The notes: a model not told the origin generated them from the letters alone. A stretch of DNA of 64,000 bases from Nitrospira_E sp052156535 (GCF_052156535.1 NZ_JBQKUP010000039.1:1-64000), one strand, 5' to 3'. Counted from the first letter of the stretch, positions 25,898-34,687 are shown. Program-made: numbers and translations.

Positions 25898-26254
25898 TTA
25901 ATTCTTTCGGGACATCGCTTTGGGCTTAATCGCTAATTTATTGACGACCTTCTGGACACCATCCGTCTTTTTTGCGATTTCCACGGCCCTATCGATCTGA
26001 TTTTGTGTTTCAACAAATCCACTTAACATGACAGTGTTTCGGTGCGTATCAACCTCAATTTCAAACGCATCCACCAGGTCATCGGCAATCAATGATGACT
26101 TGACCGATGACGTGATCACGGCATCGTCAACCGTGGTTCCCACAGTCCGCCCATGTGGATCGCTGGCACATGCTGAAAAAGCAAATGCACATGCCACACT
26201 CAACACGACTAACATGGCTTTGGATCTCAGTTTGTTTGTGAAGGTGGTGGTCAT
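25898..26254 (-). CDS. BON-domain lipoprotein
   Basis: Protein of 118 residues with a signal peptide and lipobox FSAC (Cys near 29), so it is anchored in a membrane facing the periplasm. The BON domain spans about 42-110: VDDAVITSSVKSSLIAD, then IEVDTHRNTVMLSGFVETQNQIDRAVEIAKKTDGV. BON domains, as in OsmY, bind phospholipid and protect the envelope under stress. AGGGAG precedes the ATG at 26254. The gene is convergent with the EEP gene, 15 bp apart. Confidence 0.92.
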   Translation of the reverse strand: MTTTFTNKLRSKAMLVVLSVACAFAFSACASDPHGRTVGTTVDDAVITSSVKSSLIADDLVDAFEIEVDTHRNTVMLSGFVETQNQIDRAVEIAKKTDGVQKVVNKLAIKPKAMSRKN

Positions 26255-26523
26255 AACAATTCTCCCTTTTTGAAATGAATGTTTTTGGGCACAGCCTTGA
26301 GGACATTCAACAATAGACTGAGTCAGTATGCTTCAAAGAGGGGAGAAGCAGAATTGATAAAAACCCTTGATTATTGACTTGAAGTGCCTGGATTTTTGGG
26401 CGAGGTCGTCAGGGCAGAAAGAATTACGGTGAGGAGGCCTGAGAAAAGGTTTGGATAGCAAATAGGAAGTGGGTATTAACAGGTCTAACGGATTTTAAAG
26501 GACGTAATTAAAGATCGGTTTGT

Positions 26524-26841
26524 TTAATCTTCTTCGGCTTTTATCTGATCGAGGAGAGTTTCAACGGGAGTCGTGAGGTTTTTGCTGCGGTTGCAGGCCT
26601 GACAGGCCGGGACGACGTTGCCTCTCGTACTTTTTCCTTTCCTGGCCAATGGCACCACATGGTCCATGGTCAGATTTTCCGGTCCCACCTGCTGATGACA
26701 AAAGTGACACTCGCCTTTTTGGATCTGGGCCTTCCACCAGGGAGTCTTCCGTAACTTTTTCCCGTTTTCGCGCTCAATCCGTATATGCCGCCTGATCGCG
26801 TCATCGTCACCGAGTGAGTAGAACGATTCTGGTTGGGTCAT
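26524..26841 (-). CDS. HNH endonuclease-domain protein
   Basis: Protein of 105 residues with a complete HNH motif: CHFCHQQVGPENLTMDHVVPLARKG, then Asn in RGNVVPAC and the second zinc pair CQACNRSKN. Two CxxC pairs hold a structural zinc. It is a stand-alone nuclease domain with a short charged N-terminus; whether it acts in repair, restriction or something else cannot be told. No mobile-element genes are close. Confidence 0.9.
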   Translation of the reverse strand: MTQPESFYSLGDDDAIRRHIRIERENGKKLRKTPWWKAQIQKGECHFCHQQVGPENLTMDHVVPLARKGKSTRGNVVPACQACNRSKNLTTPVETLLDQIKAEED

Positions 26842-27034
26842 AAAGAAAGGTGGCCTCTGTTTACAATACTTTATGCGGACTGGTGACCTTTGAAGTCATA
26901 AGCCGGATTAAACTGCTTTGAAAGATTGTAACGCTTGGGGCGAACCCATTTAAACCCAGAGTATCCCTTACAATCTCCAATCTCCCTTTTTCCAAAACGT
27001 GAGCGTTCAGTGAATGGAGGCGGTCTTTAGGGTT

Positions 27035-27122
27035 TGTCATTCTGAGTGGAACGAAGAATCTCGCTGAGCTGTGCCTTTATCGTCCTGGGAACAGATCCTT
27101 CGCGAGGCCTCAGGATGACAAA
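27035..27122. repeat. imperfect palindrome of the GTCATTCTGAG type
   Basis: GTCATTCTGAG at the left pairs with CTCAGGATGAC at the right, and inside them GAAGAATCT pairs with AGATCCTTC. This hairpin unit resembles a REP-like sequence found dispersed in many unrelated bacterial genomes. It lies in the 26842-27189 gap, which has no gene. Only one copy is in the window. Confidence 0.6.
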
Positions 27123-27189
27123 GAAGATGATGGTTCTGGCGTCTTTAAATGCTCGTGCAGGTTTGATCTAAAAAAAGGGATTATTAGAT

Positions 27190-27990
27190 TTAATCCAGCG
27201 CGAGAGTCAGGCATTTGGCGGAGCCACCGGCCTTGAGGAATTCATCCAGTTCCACGGGGTGGGTGGTGTAGCCCTGTTTGTGTAGCCACGCCAACGTTTC
27301 CGGGCATCCGGTCGGCAGCACGACGTGGCGGTCGATACACACCGCATTGCAAGCGAACCTGTCGCCTTCCCGGGATGGAACGGCAAACCGTTTTTTCTGT
27401 TCTATGCGAGAGGCCAGGACGGTTTGGGCGTACGAATCGAAACAGGGTGGGAAGTAGAGGAGCTCTCCTCCACTGAGGGGACAAAAGCAGGTATCCAGAT
27501 GATAAAACCGTTGATCCACCAGTTCCACAGGCATGATTTCTTTTTGGAAAATTTCCGACAATTGGACATAAGCGCGGATATCACTTCGTTGGCGGTAGCC
27601 GCCGATCCAGAAATCCGGAAATCCCAATAAGTCCCCGGCACCTTCAAAGTTTATCCCGGGGTCAAGGTTGATGACTTCATAGCCCTTCCTGGTAAACCAA
27701 TCAATGAAATATCGTTCCTCACCCTGCCGTTCCGGATGGCGGAATTGACTGGGTACAGCCTTGCCGTCGTGGATGACACCCGCATTGGCGGTAAATACCA
27801 GATCTGGTAGTTTTGGTACCGGTTCCATAAATTCGAGTTTGGCTCCAACCTCGTTCTCCAGTACCTGAGTCAGCGTTTTCCATTGGGTCCTGGCGCGTTC
27901 TCCATTGGATTGATTGGACACCCTCATCCATGGATTAATTTCATATTCGATACCGAAATAATCCGGCGGGCACATCAATAAACGACTCAT
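27190..27990 (-). CDS. amidinotransferase-fold arginine dihydrolase (AgrE/ArgZ N-terminal half)
   Basis: Enzyme of 266 residues of the guanidino-group-modifying superfamily. Asn69 in FTANAG, His164 and Asp166 in FYHLDT, and Cys260 in GGSAKCLTLALD correspond to the catalytic set of cyanobacterial ArgZ/AgrE, which turns arginine into ornithine, CO2 and two NH3. Dimethylargininase is the main alternative. The partner half of AgrE, the ornithine cyclodeaminase domain, is encoded directly upstream (28006-29244) with a 15-bp gap, so here the cyanobacterial fusion exists as two genes. The pair would convert arginine to proline and ammonia. Confidence 0.88.
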   Translation of the reverse strand: MSRLLMCPPDYFGIEYEINPWMRVSNQSNGERARTQWKTLTQVLENEVGAKLEFMEPVPKLPDLVFTANAGVIHDGKAVPSQFRHPERQGEERYFIDWFTRKGYEVINLDPGINFEGAGDLLGFPDFWIGGYRQRSDIRAYVQLSEIFQKEIMPVELVDQRFYHLDTCFCPLSGGELLYFPPCFDSYAQTVLASRIEQKKRFAVPSREGDRFACNAVCIDRHVVLPTGCPETLAWLHKQGYTTHPVELDEFLKAGGSAKCLTLALD

Positions 27991-28005
27991 AATATTAATA
28001 TCCTG

Positions 28006-29244
28006 TTATCCTTTCCAGCCAAGTTCACGGGCCAGTTCCCATAAAAAAGAAGAAGAATCCATCACCAGCCCGACGGCTTGAAAGCTTCCACGGTCACTCA
28101 GTTTTGTGGGAACGGCGGGATTGATATCGACGCAGACGGTAGGTGCCGACGCCGGTAGCAAATTTCCAGTCGCCACGGCATGCAGGGTGGAGGCCACCAG
28201 CAAGGCCAACCCCACGCCGGGAATGGCCGCGCGCATGGCTTCCTGGGCTTTAATGGAATCGGTGATGACGTCCGGCAAAGGGCCGTCGTCGCGAATCGTC
28301 CCGGCCAATACCATCTGGACGCCCCGTCGCACGCATGCCGCCATGATCCCTTCTTTGATGAGACCGCCTTTGACGGCTTGTTGAATGCTTCCCAGGGCCC
28401 GGACACGATTGATGGTGCGAAGATGATGCTCATGTCCATGGGGCACCGAACGGCCAATCCCCAAATTATATCCCAGTGACGTTCCGTACAGACTGGCTTC
28501 CATGTCATGAGCGGCCAGGGCATTTCCGCAAAAGAGCACATGGATGTATCCCCCTTCGATGATCCATGCCAGGGCTGCCCGTCCTCCCGCGTGGATGATG
28601 GCCGGACCACCGGCAAACAACACCTTCTCTGACCATTTGCCATCTTTTCGTTGTTGGTGGATTGCCCTCATTCGCTTGGCCACATCGGCAATGATATGAC
28701 GGTGAGGACGTTCAGAAGAAACCTGGGCTTCCATGAACCCGAACACATCGCGTTCCTTTGGACGTTCCAGCGGGAATACTCGAACCCCTTTCCGTCCCGT
28801 GATGACCAGGTCGCCATTTTTTACCGAGCCCATGGAAACCATTTGCGCGGAAGGGGGGGAGGTCTTCAGCCTGATGGCTAAATCCATTTCGGGTTGCGGA
28901 ACATCGATCCAATTTCCTTGCCACCGGATTTGAGTGGCCAGATGAGAGGTCGCGTAAAAATCCTCCGGTAAAATTCCATCAGCCGGGGCTGGCTCAACCG
29001 TGCAGTCTTCCTCGGTCTCAACTACTGCCCCGTGGGGTTGGATAGTTTTCAGGATTTCCTGTAGTAACTCCATTGTGGGAGCTTCAATCAGGATGGTGGC
29101 ATGAGAAGTGTCTTCCCGTCGGGTTCCCACCGTGACTTCCGAGAGGGTAAAGGTCCCTCCCAACATGACAATGTCATCCAGGACCTTTGCGAGGATCAGT
29201 GAATCAATAATATGCCCTTGGATGGTGACGGTTTGAACGATCAT
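28006..29244 (-). CDS. ornithine cyclodeaminase-like protein of the TIGR00300 (AgrE C-terminal, LOR/SDH) family
   Basis: Protein of 412 residues. The N-terminal domain (MIVQTVTIQGHIIDSLILAKVLDDI and the TLSEVTVGTRREDTSHATI strand) and the later Rossmann-like part (VLFAGGPAIIHAGGRAALAWI, GRSVPHGHEHHLRTINRVRALG, PDVITDSIKAQEAMR) match the LOR/SDH conserved region of archaeal ornithine cyclodeaminases and of cyanobacterial AgrE. The predicted reaction is ornithine to proline plus ammonia with bound NAD. It is first in a two-gene operon with the arginine dihydrolase. In databases this family is often labelled hypothetical. Confidence 0.85.
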   Translation of the reverse strand: MIVQTVTIQGHIIDSLILAKVLDDIVMLGGTFTLSEVTVGTRREDTSHATILIEAPTMELLQEILKTIQPHGAVVETEEDCTVEPAPADGILPEDFYATSHLATQIRWQGNWIDVPQPEMDLAIRLKTSPPSAQMVSMGSVKNGDLVITGRKGVRVFPLERPKERDVFGFMEAQVSSERPHRHIIADVAKRMRAIHQQRKDGKWSEKVLFAGGPAIIHAGGRAALAWIIEGGYIHVLFCGNALAAHDMEASLYGTSLGYNLGIGRSVPHGHEHHLRTINRVRALGSIQQAVKGGLIKEGIMAACVRRGVQMVLAGTIRDDGPLPDVITDSIKAQEAMRAAIPGVGLALLVASTLHAVATGNLLPASAPTVCVDINPAVPTKLSDRGSFQAVGLVMDSSSFLWELARELGWKG

Positions 29245-29465
29245 ATTTTTATTTTACCATGAAATTCTGTAAAGACTTGATGGAAAAATCGCCTGGGGGT
29301 TATGGCTTCGCGCAACGGCGAAGAGGTGTTTGGAATAGTGTTTGCTCATGATGCCATGGCCTATTCGGTCAGAATTTGTGAAGGAAACGGGAGAAGAATC
29401 ATTCTCATGTGTTTCCTGACGGTGCTATACTAGGACCATCCATCATTTTCCTGGGGGAACCAAAT

Positions 29466-30092
29466 TTGAACCAGTATCTTTTTCCTGTTCTATTCAGCAT
29501 TGGACTCGTATGGGGTTGTGGGGGGCAGGCCCTACAGGCGACGGCATGGGCTTCCCCCGGCACGGATGTCTTTCAAGCCTTCACTCAACACATCGGTGCT
29601 CAAATCGGAAAAGATAAACAGAAATTTGCGATTGCCGATTCCTGTACGGCTTATTTTTATCAACTTTGGAACAAAAAAGCCCGGCCAGAGGTTGAGCGCA
29701 TTCATTTCTCCCCTCTCCTAAGGACAGAGCTTGATCTCGATTGTGTGAGGCTCTTTCCCGAGGGGTTGGAACAGGCCCGGGAAGCCTTTGGGAATTCGCA
29801 ACAACTTCTTTCCCTTAGCCTGACGTTTTATCAAATGGCTTTAGTGGGGGACGGAGACGATAATCAGGAATATAGTGCACACGAGATCCACGATCTGTTG
29901 GAAGCCTTCGGGTTACCGTACCTTGATGGACTTCCCGAAGGAGGGTATGTCATCGCCCTGACGGGCCTGTTCGATACTATTCGTCGGGATGTTCAATTCA
30001 AATTCCTGATGGAGGGGATGCAAATGTTGATGAACAAAGGTTATCGCTTTTCCGAAGCCGATCAACAGGCATTGAATCAGGAGCTTAATTGA
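29466..30092 (+). CDS. exported protein of unknown function
   Basis: About 208 residues. The TTG at 29466 is preferred as start since GGGGGAA lies 5-9 bases before it and a signal peptide follows at once (LFPVLFSIGLVWGCGGQALQATAWA). The mature domain starts DVFQAFTQHIGAQIGKDKQKFAIADSCTAYFYQLW and ends with helices (FKFLMEGMQMLMNKGYRFSEADQQAL). I do not recognise a family. The gene is convergent with the HEAT-repeat gene, 25 bp apart. Confidence 0.6.
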   Translation: MNQYLFPVLFSIGLVWGCGGQALQATAWASPGTDVFQAFTQHIGAQIGKDKQKFAIADSCTAYFYQLWNKKARPEVERIHFSPLLRTELDLDCVRLFPEGLEQAREAFGNSQQLLSLSLTFYQMALVGDGDDNQEYSAHEIHDLLEAFGLPYLDGLPEGGYVIALTGLFDTIRRDVQFKFLMEGMQMLMNKGYRFSEADQQALNQELN

Positions 30093-30117
30093 TAGCTGTG
30101 CCGGGTGAATGAAGCCC

Positions 30118-30753
30118 CTATCGTATTCGTTCCAACGCTTCTCGGGACCGGCTGCGTACCGTCTGGTCCCAGTCTTCTTTCATCTTTTCTTCCAGTTTCG
30201 CCTTCGCATCTTGAGCCCGCATGCGGCCCAGGGCCAATGCGGCACAGGCTCGCACATGGGCATGGTCATCTTCCAACGCACGAATCAACAACGGGATCGA
30301 GGCTTGATGTTTCAAGACCCCCAGGTAACTGGCTGACATTCCTCGTATGCGATGTTGTTTGTCACCGAGTGCCGTCTTCAATGTCCAAATAAAGAGCTCC
30401 GCCATCGGTTCGGTGACGGTCTCCAATCCTTCGGCTTCAAATTGGTTCACTTCAATCAGGGTAAAGGCCAGATCCCGCCGTTTTTGGGCTGAAGGTTCTT
30501 TTTGAAAGCGTTGCAGGAGCCGATCACGAAGCTGAAGACGTTCTTTGCGAGCGCGCCATTTTTTTGTGCTAACCCATACGCCTATCCCTAAGACAAGAAC
30601 GCCTCCGAGTATAGGGAGGATCTCATCGGTAATGTAATCCTGAGTGTCAAAGGTCAGATGATTCCATATCCATATGCCTGCTACGATCAGGCCCAGCCCT
30701 AACAGGCCGATAAACGGGTTGATGGAACGGGTTGTTTCGGGTTGTGTTGCCAT
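30118..30753 (-). CDS. membrane-anchored HEAT-repeat protein
   Basis: Protein of 211 residues with two membrane helices (FIGLLGLGLIVAGIWIW and ILPILGGVLVLGIGVWV) at the N-terminus and a basic loop after them. The rest is helical, with HEAT-like repeats most clear at HRIRGMSASYLGVL, ASIPLLIRALEDDHAHVRACAALALG and AKAKLEEKMK. It probably scaffolds protein contacts at the inner membrane. It is divergent from the MBL gene at 30802, sharing a 48-bp gap. Confidence 0.75.
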   Translation of the reverse strand: MATQPETTRSINPFIGLLGLGLIVAGIWIWNHLTFDTQDYITDEILPILGGVLVLGIGVWVSTKKWRARKERLQLRDRLLQRFQKEPSAQKRRDLAFTLIEVNQFEAEGLETVTEPMAELFIWTLKTALGDKQHRIRGMSASYLGVLKHQASIPLLIRALEDDHAHVRACAALALGRMRAQDAKAKLEEKMKEDWDQTVRSRSREALERIR

Positions 30754-30801
30754 AGGAGGTGTGGTTACCAGAGAGTATTTATTTTCCGGCAGGGTATAAC
30801 A

Positions 30802-31572
30802 ATGAAGCTCACCATACTAGGTTCAGGAACCAATATTCATCCTACCCGCGCTGCGGCCGGGTATGTATTCGAGACGGACCGGCCTATTCTACTGGATTTT
30901 GGTCCAAGAACGCTCTCAAATTTATTACAAACCGGCATCGATCGCCATACGATTCAACACCTACTCTTTACCCATTACCATGCGGACCATTTTTCCGATT
31001 TTATTCCATTTTTCTTTGATGCCGTGTGCCATTCAAAGTTTGCGCAGGTTCGACCGGACCTCACGATTTATGGTCCGCCTGGGACTCAACGACTCTTTCG
31101 GACCATTTTCCGGACATTCCCCAATTTTTCGGGTCCACCCTTTCGGGTGACCCTCAAAGAGGTCCATGATCGACCGTTTGTGATCGGCCGCACACAAATT
31201 ACGCCGTTGCCCATGATCCATTCTGATCAACAGCTCTGTCTTGGTTATCGTCTTGAGTATCAGGGCCGGTCAGCAACATTTTCGGGAGATGCGATGGCCT
31301 CACCGAATCTGGTTCGCTTATGTCAGGATGCTGATTTGGCGGTCTTGGACTGCTCTTTTTCGTCGCATCAACCAGGTGGATCCCATATGCATGCTGAAGA
31401 ATGCGGAAAAGTCGCAGAAGAAGCCAATATCAAAAAACTTGTTCTTTCGCATTTTTATGAGACGGCCGATCGGTCGAATGTCGTAGCTCAAGCCCGCCGA
31501 TTTTTCTCAGGACCAGTCATCAAAGGCAAAGATCTTCAAACCTTGCAAGTGGGGAGAGCATTGTCAAAATAG
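30802..31572 (+). CDS. MBL-fold hydrolase, ribonuclease Z-like
   Basis: Protein of 256 residues of the metallo-beta-lactamase fold. It starts MKLTILGSGTNIHPTRAAAGY, has the metal motif HYHADHFSDF (HxHxDH), a later His in MIHSDQQ, Asp in FSGDAM and His in LSHFYE. The order fits RNase Z/phosphodiesterase-type members; true RNase Z needs an exosite not evident here. The ATG at 30802 starts the conserved core; an upstream extension is unlikely. Its 3-prime end and downstream sequence (31468-31811) are duplicated beyond the toxin-antitoxin pair. Confidence 0.85.
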   Translation: MKLTILGSGTNIHPTRAAAGYVFETDRPILLDFGPRTLSNLLQTGIDRHTIQHLLFTHYHADHFSDFIPFFFDAVCHSKFAQVRPDLTIYGPPGTQRLFRTIFRTFPNFSGPPFRVTLKEVHDRPFVIGRTQITPLPMIHSDQQLCLGYRLEYQGRSATFSGDAMASPNLVRLCQDADLAVLDCSFSSHQPGGSHMHAEECGKVAEEANIKKLVLSHFYETADRSNVVAQARRFFSGPVIKGKDLQTLQVGRALSK

Positions 31573-31811
31573 TGTGGGCTAATGAAGCGCATCTGACCGA
31601 GGACCTGACCCCCTATTTTTTTTACAATTGCCAGAACCTACACTTGAAAGCCTCCAATAATTTGCCGCCTGCAAGTCAGTCAACCGAGCTGACGCCGGAC
31701 CTTGCTGAACCATGCGAGTTGGGCCCACCATCCCTTGCCAGCGTCAGAACGATTCTATGAGCCGACTTGGGCTGAAATGGTTTGGGACCTTTTGCCGAAA
31801 CAAAAGGGCCT
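31468..31811 (+). repeat. left copy of direct repeat around the DUF433/DUF5615 module
   Basis: About 344 bases covering the last 105 bases of the MBL gene and about 240 bases downstream. It matches 32439-32727 in two blocks, at roughly 75-85% by eye: the gene end (GCTCAAGCCCG, ATCAAAGGCAAAGA) and a distal block (CTTGCCAGCGTCAGAACGA, TTTTGCCGAAACAAAAGG). Confidence 0.8.
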
Positions 31812-31865
31812 CATGAACTGGACTCCTAGCTTGAATCGTAGGTTAACTATGGGTAGGATAATATC

Positions 31866-32093
31866 ATGTTAGATTGGTCATCGTGTGCAGTAGTTGAACG
31901 TGATCCTCAACGTGTGAGTGGAGCGTGGGTGTTTCGTGGCACCCGTGTCCCAGTCGCTGCACTATTTGAGAATCTAGAAGACGGGATAGAGATCAGGGAA
32001 TTTATCGCCTTGTTTCCTGGTGTTACTCTTGAGCAGGTTCGCCTGGTTCTGGATCATGCTGCCAAAAGTCTCACTTCTCCCCAAGTTGTCTGA
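31866..32093 (+). CDS. DUF433 antitoxin
   Basis: Protein of 75 residues with the DUF433 pattern: CAVVERDPQRVSGAWVFRGTRVPVAALFENLEDG followed by IREFIALFPGVTLEQVRLVLDHA, a winged or homeodomain-like DNA-binding fold. Such proteins are antitoxins of PIN-like DUF5615 toxins (VapB45-like group). The next gene, a DUF5615 protein, starts immediately after the stop with no spacer. The module lies between direct repeats of the MBL gene end. Confidence 0.9.
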   Translation: MLDWSSCAVVERDPQRVSGAWVFRGTRVPVAALFENLEDGIEIREFIALFPGVTLEQVRLVLDHAAKSLTSPQVV

Positions 32094-32414
32094 GTGCGAA
32101 TCCTTTTCGATCAAGGGACCCCTGTCCCTCTGCGCAGATTCTTAAACACGCATCAAGTAGAAACCGTTTTTGAGCGCGGTTGGAGTATGTTAAAAAACGG
32201 AGAATTGTTAACAAGAGGTGAGGAAGAAGGCTTTGAAGTGTTCGTCACGACCGACAAAAATCTCTCTAAGCAACAAAACCTCTCTAGTCGGAAAATGGCT
32301 ATTGTTGTATTATCTTCAACCAGTTGGCCTCGAATTCAAGCAGCCGTAGAATCTATTAATCAGGCTATCGAGACCATCCTGCCTGGAAGTTTGCGCGAAG
32401 TACGCATCCCATAA
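32094..32414 (+). CDS. DUF5615 PIN-like toxin
   Basis: Protein of 106 residues. It begins MRILFDQGTPVPLRRFL with the first acidic residue (Asp6), continues ELLTRGEEEGFEVFVTTDKNLSKQQN with a second acidic pair, and matches DUF5615, a PIN-like nuclease fold. It uses a GTG start directly abutting the antitoxin TGA, so translation is coupled. It is the probable ribonuclease toxin of the pair. Confidence 0.9.
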   Translation: MRILFDQGTPVPLRRFLNTHQVETVFERGWSMLKNGELLTRGEEEGFEVFVTTDKNLSKQQNLSSRKMAIVVLSSTSWPRIQAAVESINQAIETILPGSLREVRIP

Positions 32415-32438
32415 AGATAACGAATGCGTCATTGGCGC

Positions 32439-32727
32439 GATTGGTCCAAGGTTGTGGCTCAACCCCGACGATTTTTCGATCCATCATCAAAGCCAAAGAA
32501 CTTCAAACCTTGCAAAGTCGGGAAAGCTTCCCAGGTTGTCTAGATTTGAAGACAATCCTATGCCCCACCGCCTGCATGTCGGCCAATCGGTCTGACGCTC
32601 AAACCAATGGCGGACCTTGTCTGAGCCATGCGAGCTGGGCCGCCCCTCCCTTGCCAGCGTCAGAACGAATCCATGTGCCGACTTGGGTGGAAATGGTTTT
32701 GGGTCCTTTTGCCGAAACAAAAGGCCT
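32439..32727 (+). repeat. right copy of direct repeat: degenerate 3-prime end of the MBL gene
   Basis: About 290 bases matching 31468-31811, including the decayed gene end (IIKAKELQTLQ against VIKGKDLQTLQ in the intact gene) and the distal block ending GCCGAAACAAAAGGCCT. It closes the right side of the toxin-antitoxin insert. The following stretch to 32903 has no gene. Confidence 0.8.
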
Positions 32728-32903
32728 GTCCTGGGTAACGCCGAAGGAACCTTGGCCGCCGGGCCGAAAGCCGGCCCTTCCAAGTACCAAGGTCAAGCAT
32801 TAAAACATGAAGTAGTAGAAAATTGTGAGGCTAATAAGACTCTCGACAACAGATTTGAATCCGTTAGGAAGCTAATGTACCAAACGGATATGGCCGGTTG
32901 GGG

Positions 32904-33815
32904 CTAGAGCGAAGGATCCTCATCTTCCGAAGATTCCTGCAGGATTTGAAGCAGGGTCTCTACCCGCTTCGTTATGGGATTCTGTTGCTCCCGTTCATAA
33001 ATACTCAACAGGTTTCGGAGCATGCGGGCAAGAATCAGCCGTGTCGGACTCTTTTCCAAAAACTCAGGAGAATAGTCCAAGCCGGATGCTGTAATAAATT
33101 GCTCACAGTCTTGTTCCCGTAAAAATGCCCCACCGTTAAAGCAATCCACAAATTGCGGAATCGGCTCTCCTTCAATCTTCACCAGGAAATGTCCCGGCAT
33201 TCCGACCCCGGAGAGGGGCAAATTCAAACGGTTTCCCACAAATACGTAGATGGCCGAGAGAGAGATGGGAATCCCCTGCCGGGATTCGATGACCCGATGC
33301 AGGTAGCTATTGTCTGGGTCATGGTAATGGATGCGGTTGCCGGAAAATCCCTTGTCTTTAAAGAGGAACGCGCTGAGGAGTCGGGCGACTTTCCCCGGCG
33401 CAGAACCTTCGGAATGCCATTTTTTTCGAAATTCTTCTGTGAGCTGATCGAGGCACTGCTGATAATGGGGAATATCGACATCCGGGTAGGCGATCTTGGC
33501 GATGAGGAAGGCCCCCTGTTCCCAATCCATCTGCCGGGAGCAATGGGTAACGAACGTGCTGAATTCCTCTTTGAGTTGCTCAAAAAGAATTTCATCTTTG
33601 ACAAAAGCGACCCGGGATTCCAATGCCGTATCATCTGCGCCGGCTTTTTCCAGAAACGGTAAGGCTGAGGGCCCGATACGGACGAATTCGTGCTGTATCG
33701 TCTTGGCGACTTGTTCGTTGGGGTCGGACAGCAAACGAAGCAAAGCCTGAATTTTTGTCTCCGAAGGTGAGTGCAAGAAAGTTCGTCCCGGGTAAATACG
33801 ACAACGCCTCCCCAA
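32904..33815 (-). CDS. SirB1-family transglutaminase-like protein
   Basis: Protein of about 300 residues. The core (VESRQGIPISLSAIYVFVGNRLNLPLSGVGMPGHFLVKI, then FVDCFNGGAFL) is the hallmark of the SirB1 / DUF1347 family of transglutaminase-like proteins. The N-terminal part has HEAT-like helices (LLRLLSDPNEQVAKTIQHEFVRIG). Bacterial SirB1 proteins have no proven activity; some are encoded beside prmC/prfA. The start is uncertain within the first 16 residues, which are not conserved-looking. Stands after an ABC exporter on the same strand. Confidence 0.85.
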   Translation of the reverse strand: MGRRCRIYPGRTFLHSPSETKIQALLRLLSDPNEQVAKTIQHEFVRIGPSALPFLEKAGADDTALESRVAFVKDEILFEQLKEEFSTFVTHCSRQMDWEQGAFLIAKIAYPDVDIPHYQQCLDQLTEEFRKKWHSEGSAPGKVARLLSAFLFKDKGFSGNRIHYHDPDNSYLHRVIESRQGIPISLSAIYVFVGNRLNLPLSGVGMPGHFLVKIEGEPIPQFVDCFNGGAFLREQDCEQFITASGLDYSPEFLEKSPTRLILARMLRNLLSIYEREQQNPITKRVETLLQILQESSEDEDPSL

Positions 33816-33864
33816 AGAAAAAGAGGCGTCCCATCGAAGAGTTTATAATGTGGTAAAACGGCTG

Positions 33865-34644
33865 TTAGCCGACCGAGCGCCTGAACGCGCGGGCACCCCC
33901 ATAGAGACACAGGGCGTCGAAGACGGCGAGAACTCCAAGGGCGATAGCGACCTGAGGAAGCGCCTCGCTCCAACCGGTAAGAATCAACGGCCGAATAGCA
34001 TCAATGACCCAGGTCATCGGATTAAAAAATGCCAGTGATTTCATCCAACCCGGCATTGCCGCTAATGGTACGAGCGCGGAACTGAGAAAGATCATCGGGA
34101 GCGAGAGGAAGCCCAACACCGAGAAGAAATCTCCATGACTTTTCACGGAAAACGCCATGGCCATGGAAATGGCGGTGAGTCCGACACCAAATAGCATGCC
34201 GATCACCAGAATGAGGGCGATCCCTAATATCCCCGTTTCCGCACTCACCCCGAATAAAAAGGCCACGCCCAGAATAACCAGAATTTGCATGGCGGTGATG
34301 GCCATCACAAATAAAAATCGGCTAAGGATTACGGACGATCGTCTGATAGGGGTTGCCATTAGTCGTTCCAGGAACCCGTTTTCTTTATCAAACAGTAAGT
34401 CGACGCCACCGGCCAGCCCGTTATTGAGAACGGTCATCACGACAACACCGGCTGCAAGAAAACTCATGTAATTCGGGGCTTGGACGACCTGTATATCGGC
34501 TGCTCGCTGAAACAGGTTGCCGAAAAAGATGAGCCAAAACAGCATGGGCTGTATCAGCGTGAACAACATACTGAACTTTTCCCGGCTCAATCGCTTGACC
34601 CATCGATTGGTCAGGGCAAGTACCTCTTGAATTTGCTCATTCAT
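33865..34644 (-). CDS. ABC-2 type transporter permease
   Basis: Inner-membrane protein of 259 residues with six predicted helices, for example MLFTLIQPMLFWLIFFGNLF, YMSFLAAGVVVMTVLNNGL, ILVILGVAFLFGVSAETGILG and FFSVLGFLSLPMIFLSSAL. The AGVVVMTVLNNG and VKSHGDFFSVLGFLSLPMIFLSS segments are typical of DrrB-like ABC-2 permeases. The start at 34644 is chosen for the conserved MNEQIQEVLALTNRW opening. It follows its ATPase gene after a 43-bp gap. The exported substrate is unknown. Confidence 0.9.
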   Translation of the reverse strand: MNEQIQEVLALTNRWVKRLSREKFSMLFTLIQPMLFWLIFFGNLFQRAADIQVVQAPNYMSFLAAGVVVMTVLNNGLAGGVDLLFDKENGFLERLMATPIRRSSVILSRFLFVMAITAMQILVILGVAFLFGVSAETGILGIALILVIGMLFGVGLTAISMAMAFSVKSHGDFFSVLGFLSLPMIFLSSALVPLAAMPGWMKSLAFFNPMTWVIDAIRPLILTGWSEALPQVAIALGVLAVFDALCLYGGARAFRRSVG

Positions 34645-34687
34645 GGAGAAACCTTTCCAGAACAGTGAAAAACTACAGGATAAGATC

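Noticed and set aside
32432..32803. Plus-strand frame of 123 codons after the DUF5615 toxin
   Set aside because: It is composed of the decayed right-hand repeat; only its start resembles the MBL gene end.
33224..33973. Minus-strand frame of 249 codons overlapping the SirB1-like gene
   Set aside because: A shifted shadow of the SirB1-like gene, which has clear family motifs in the other frame.
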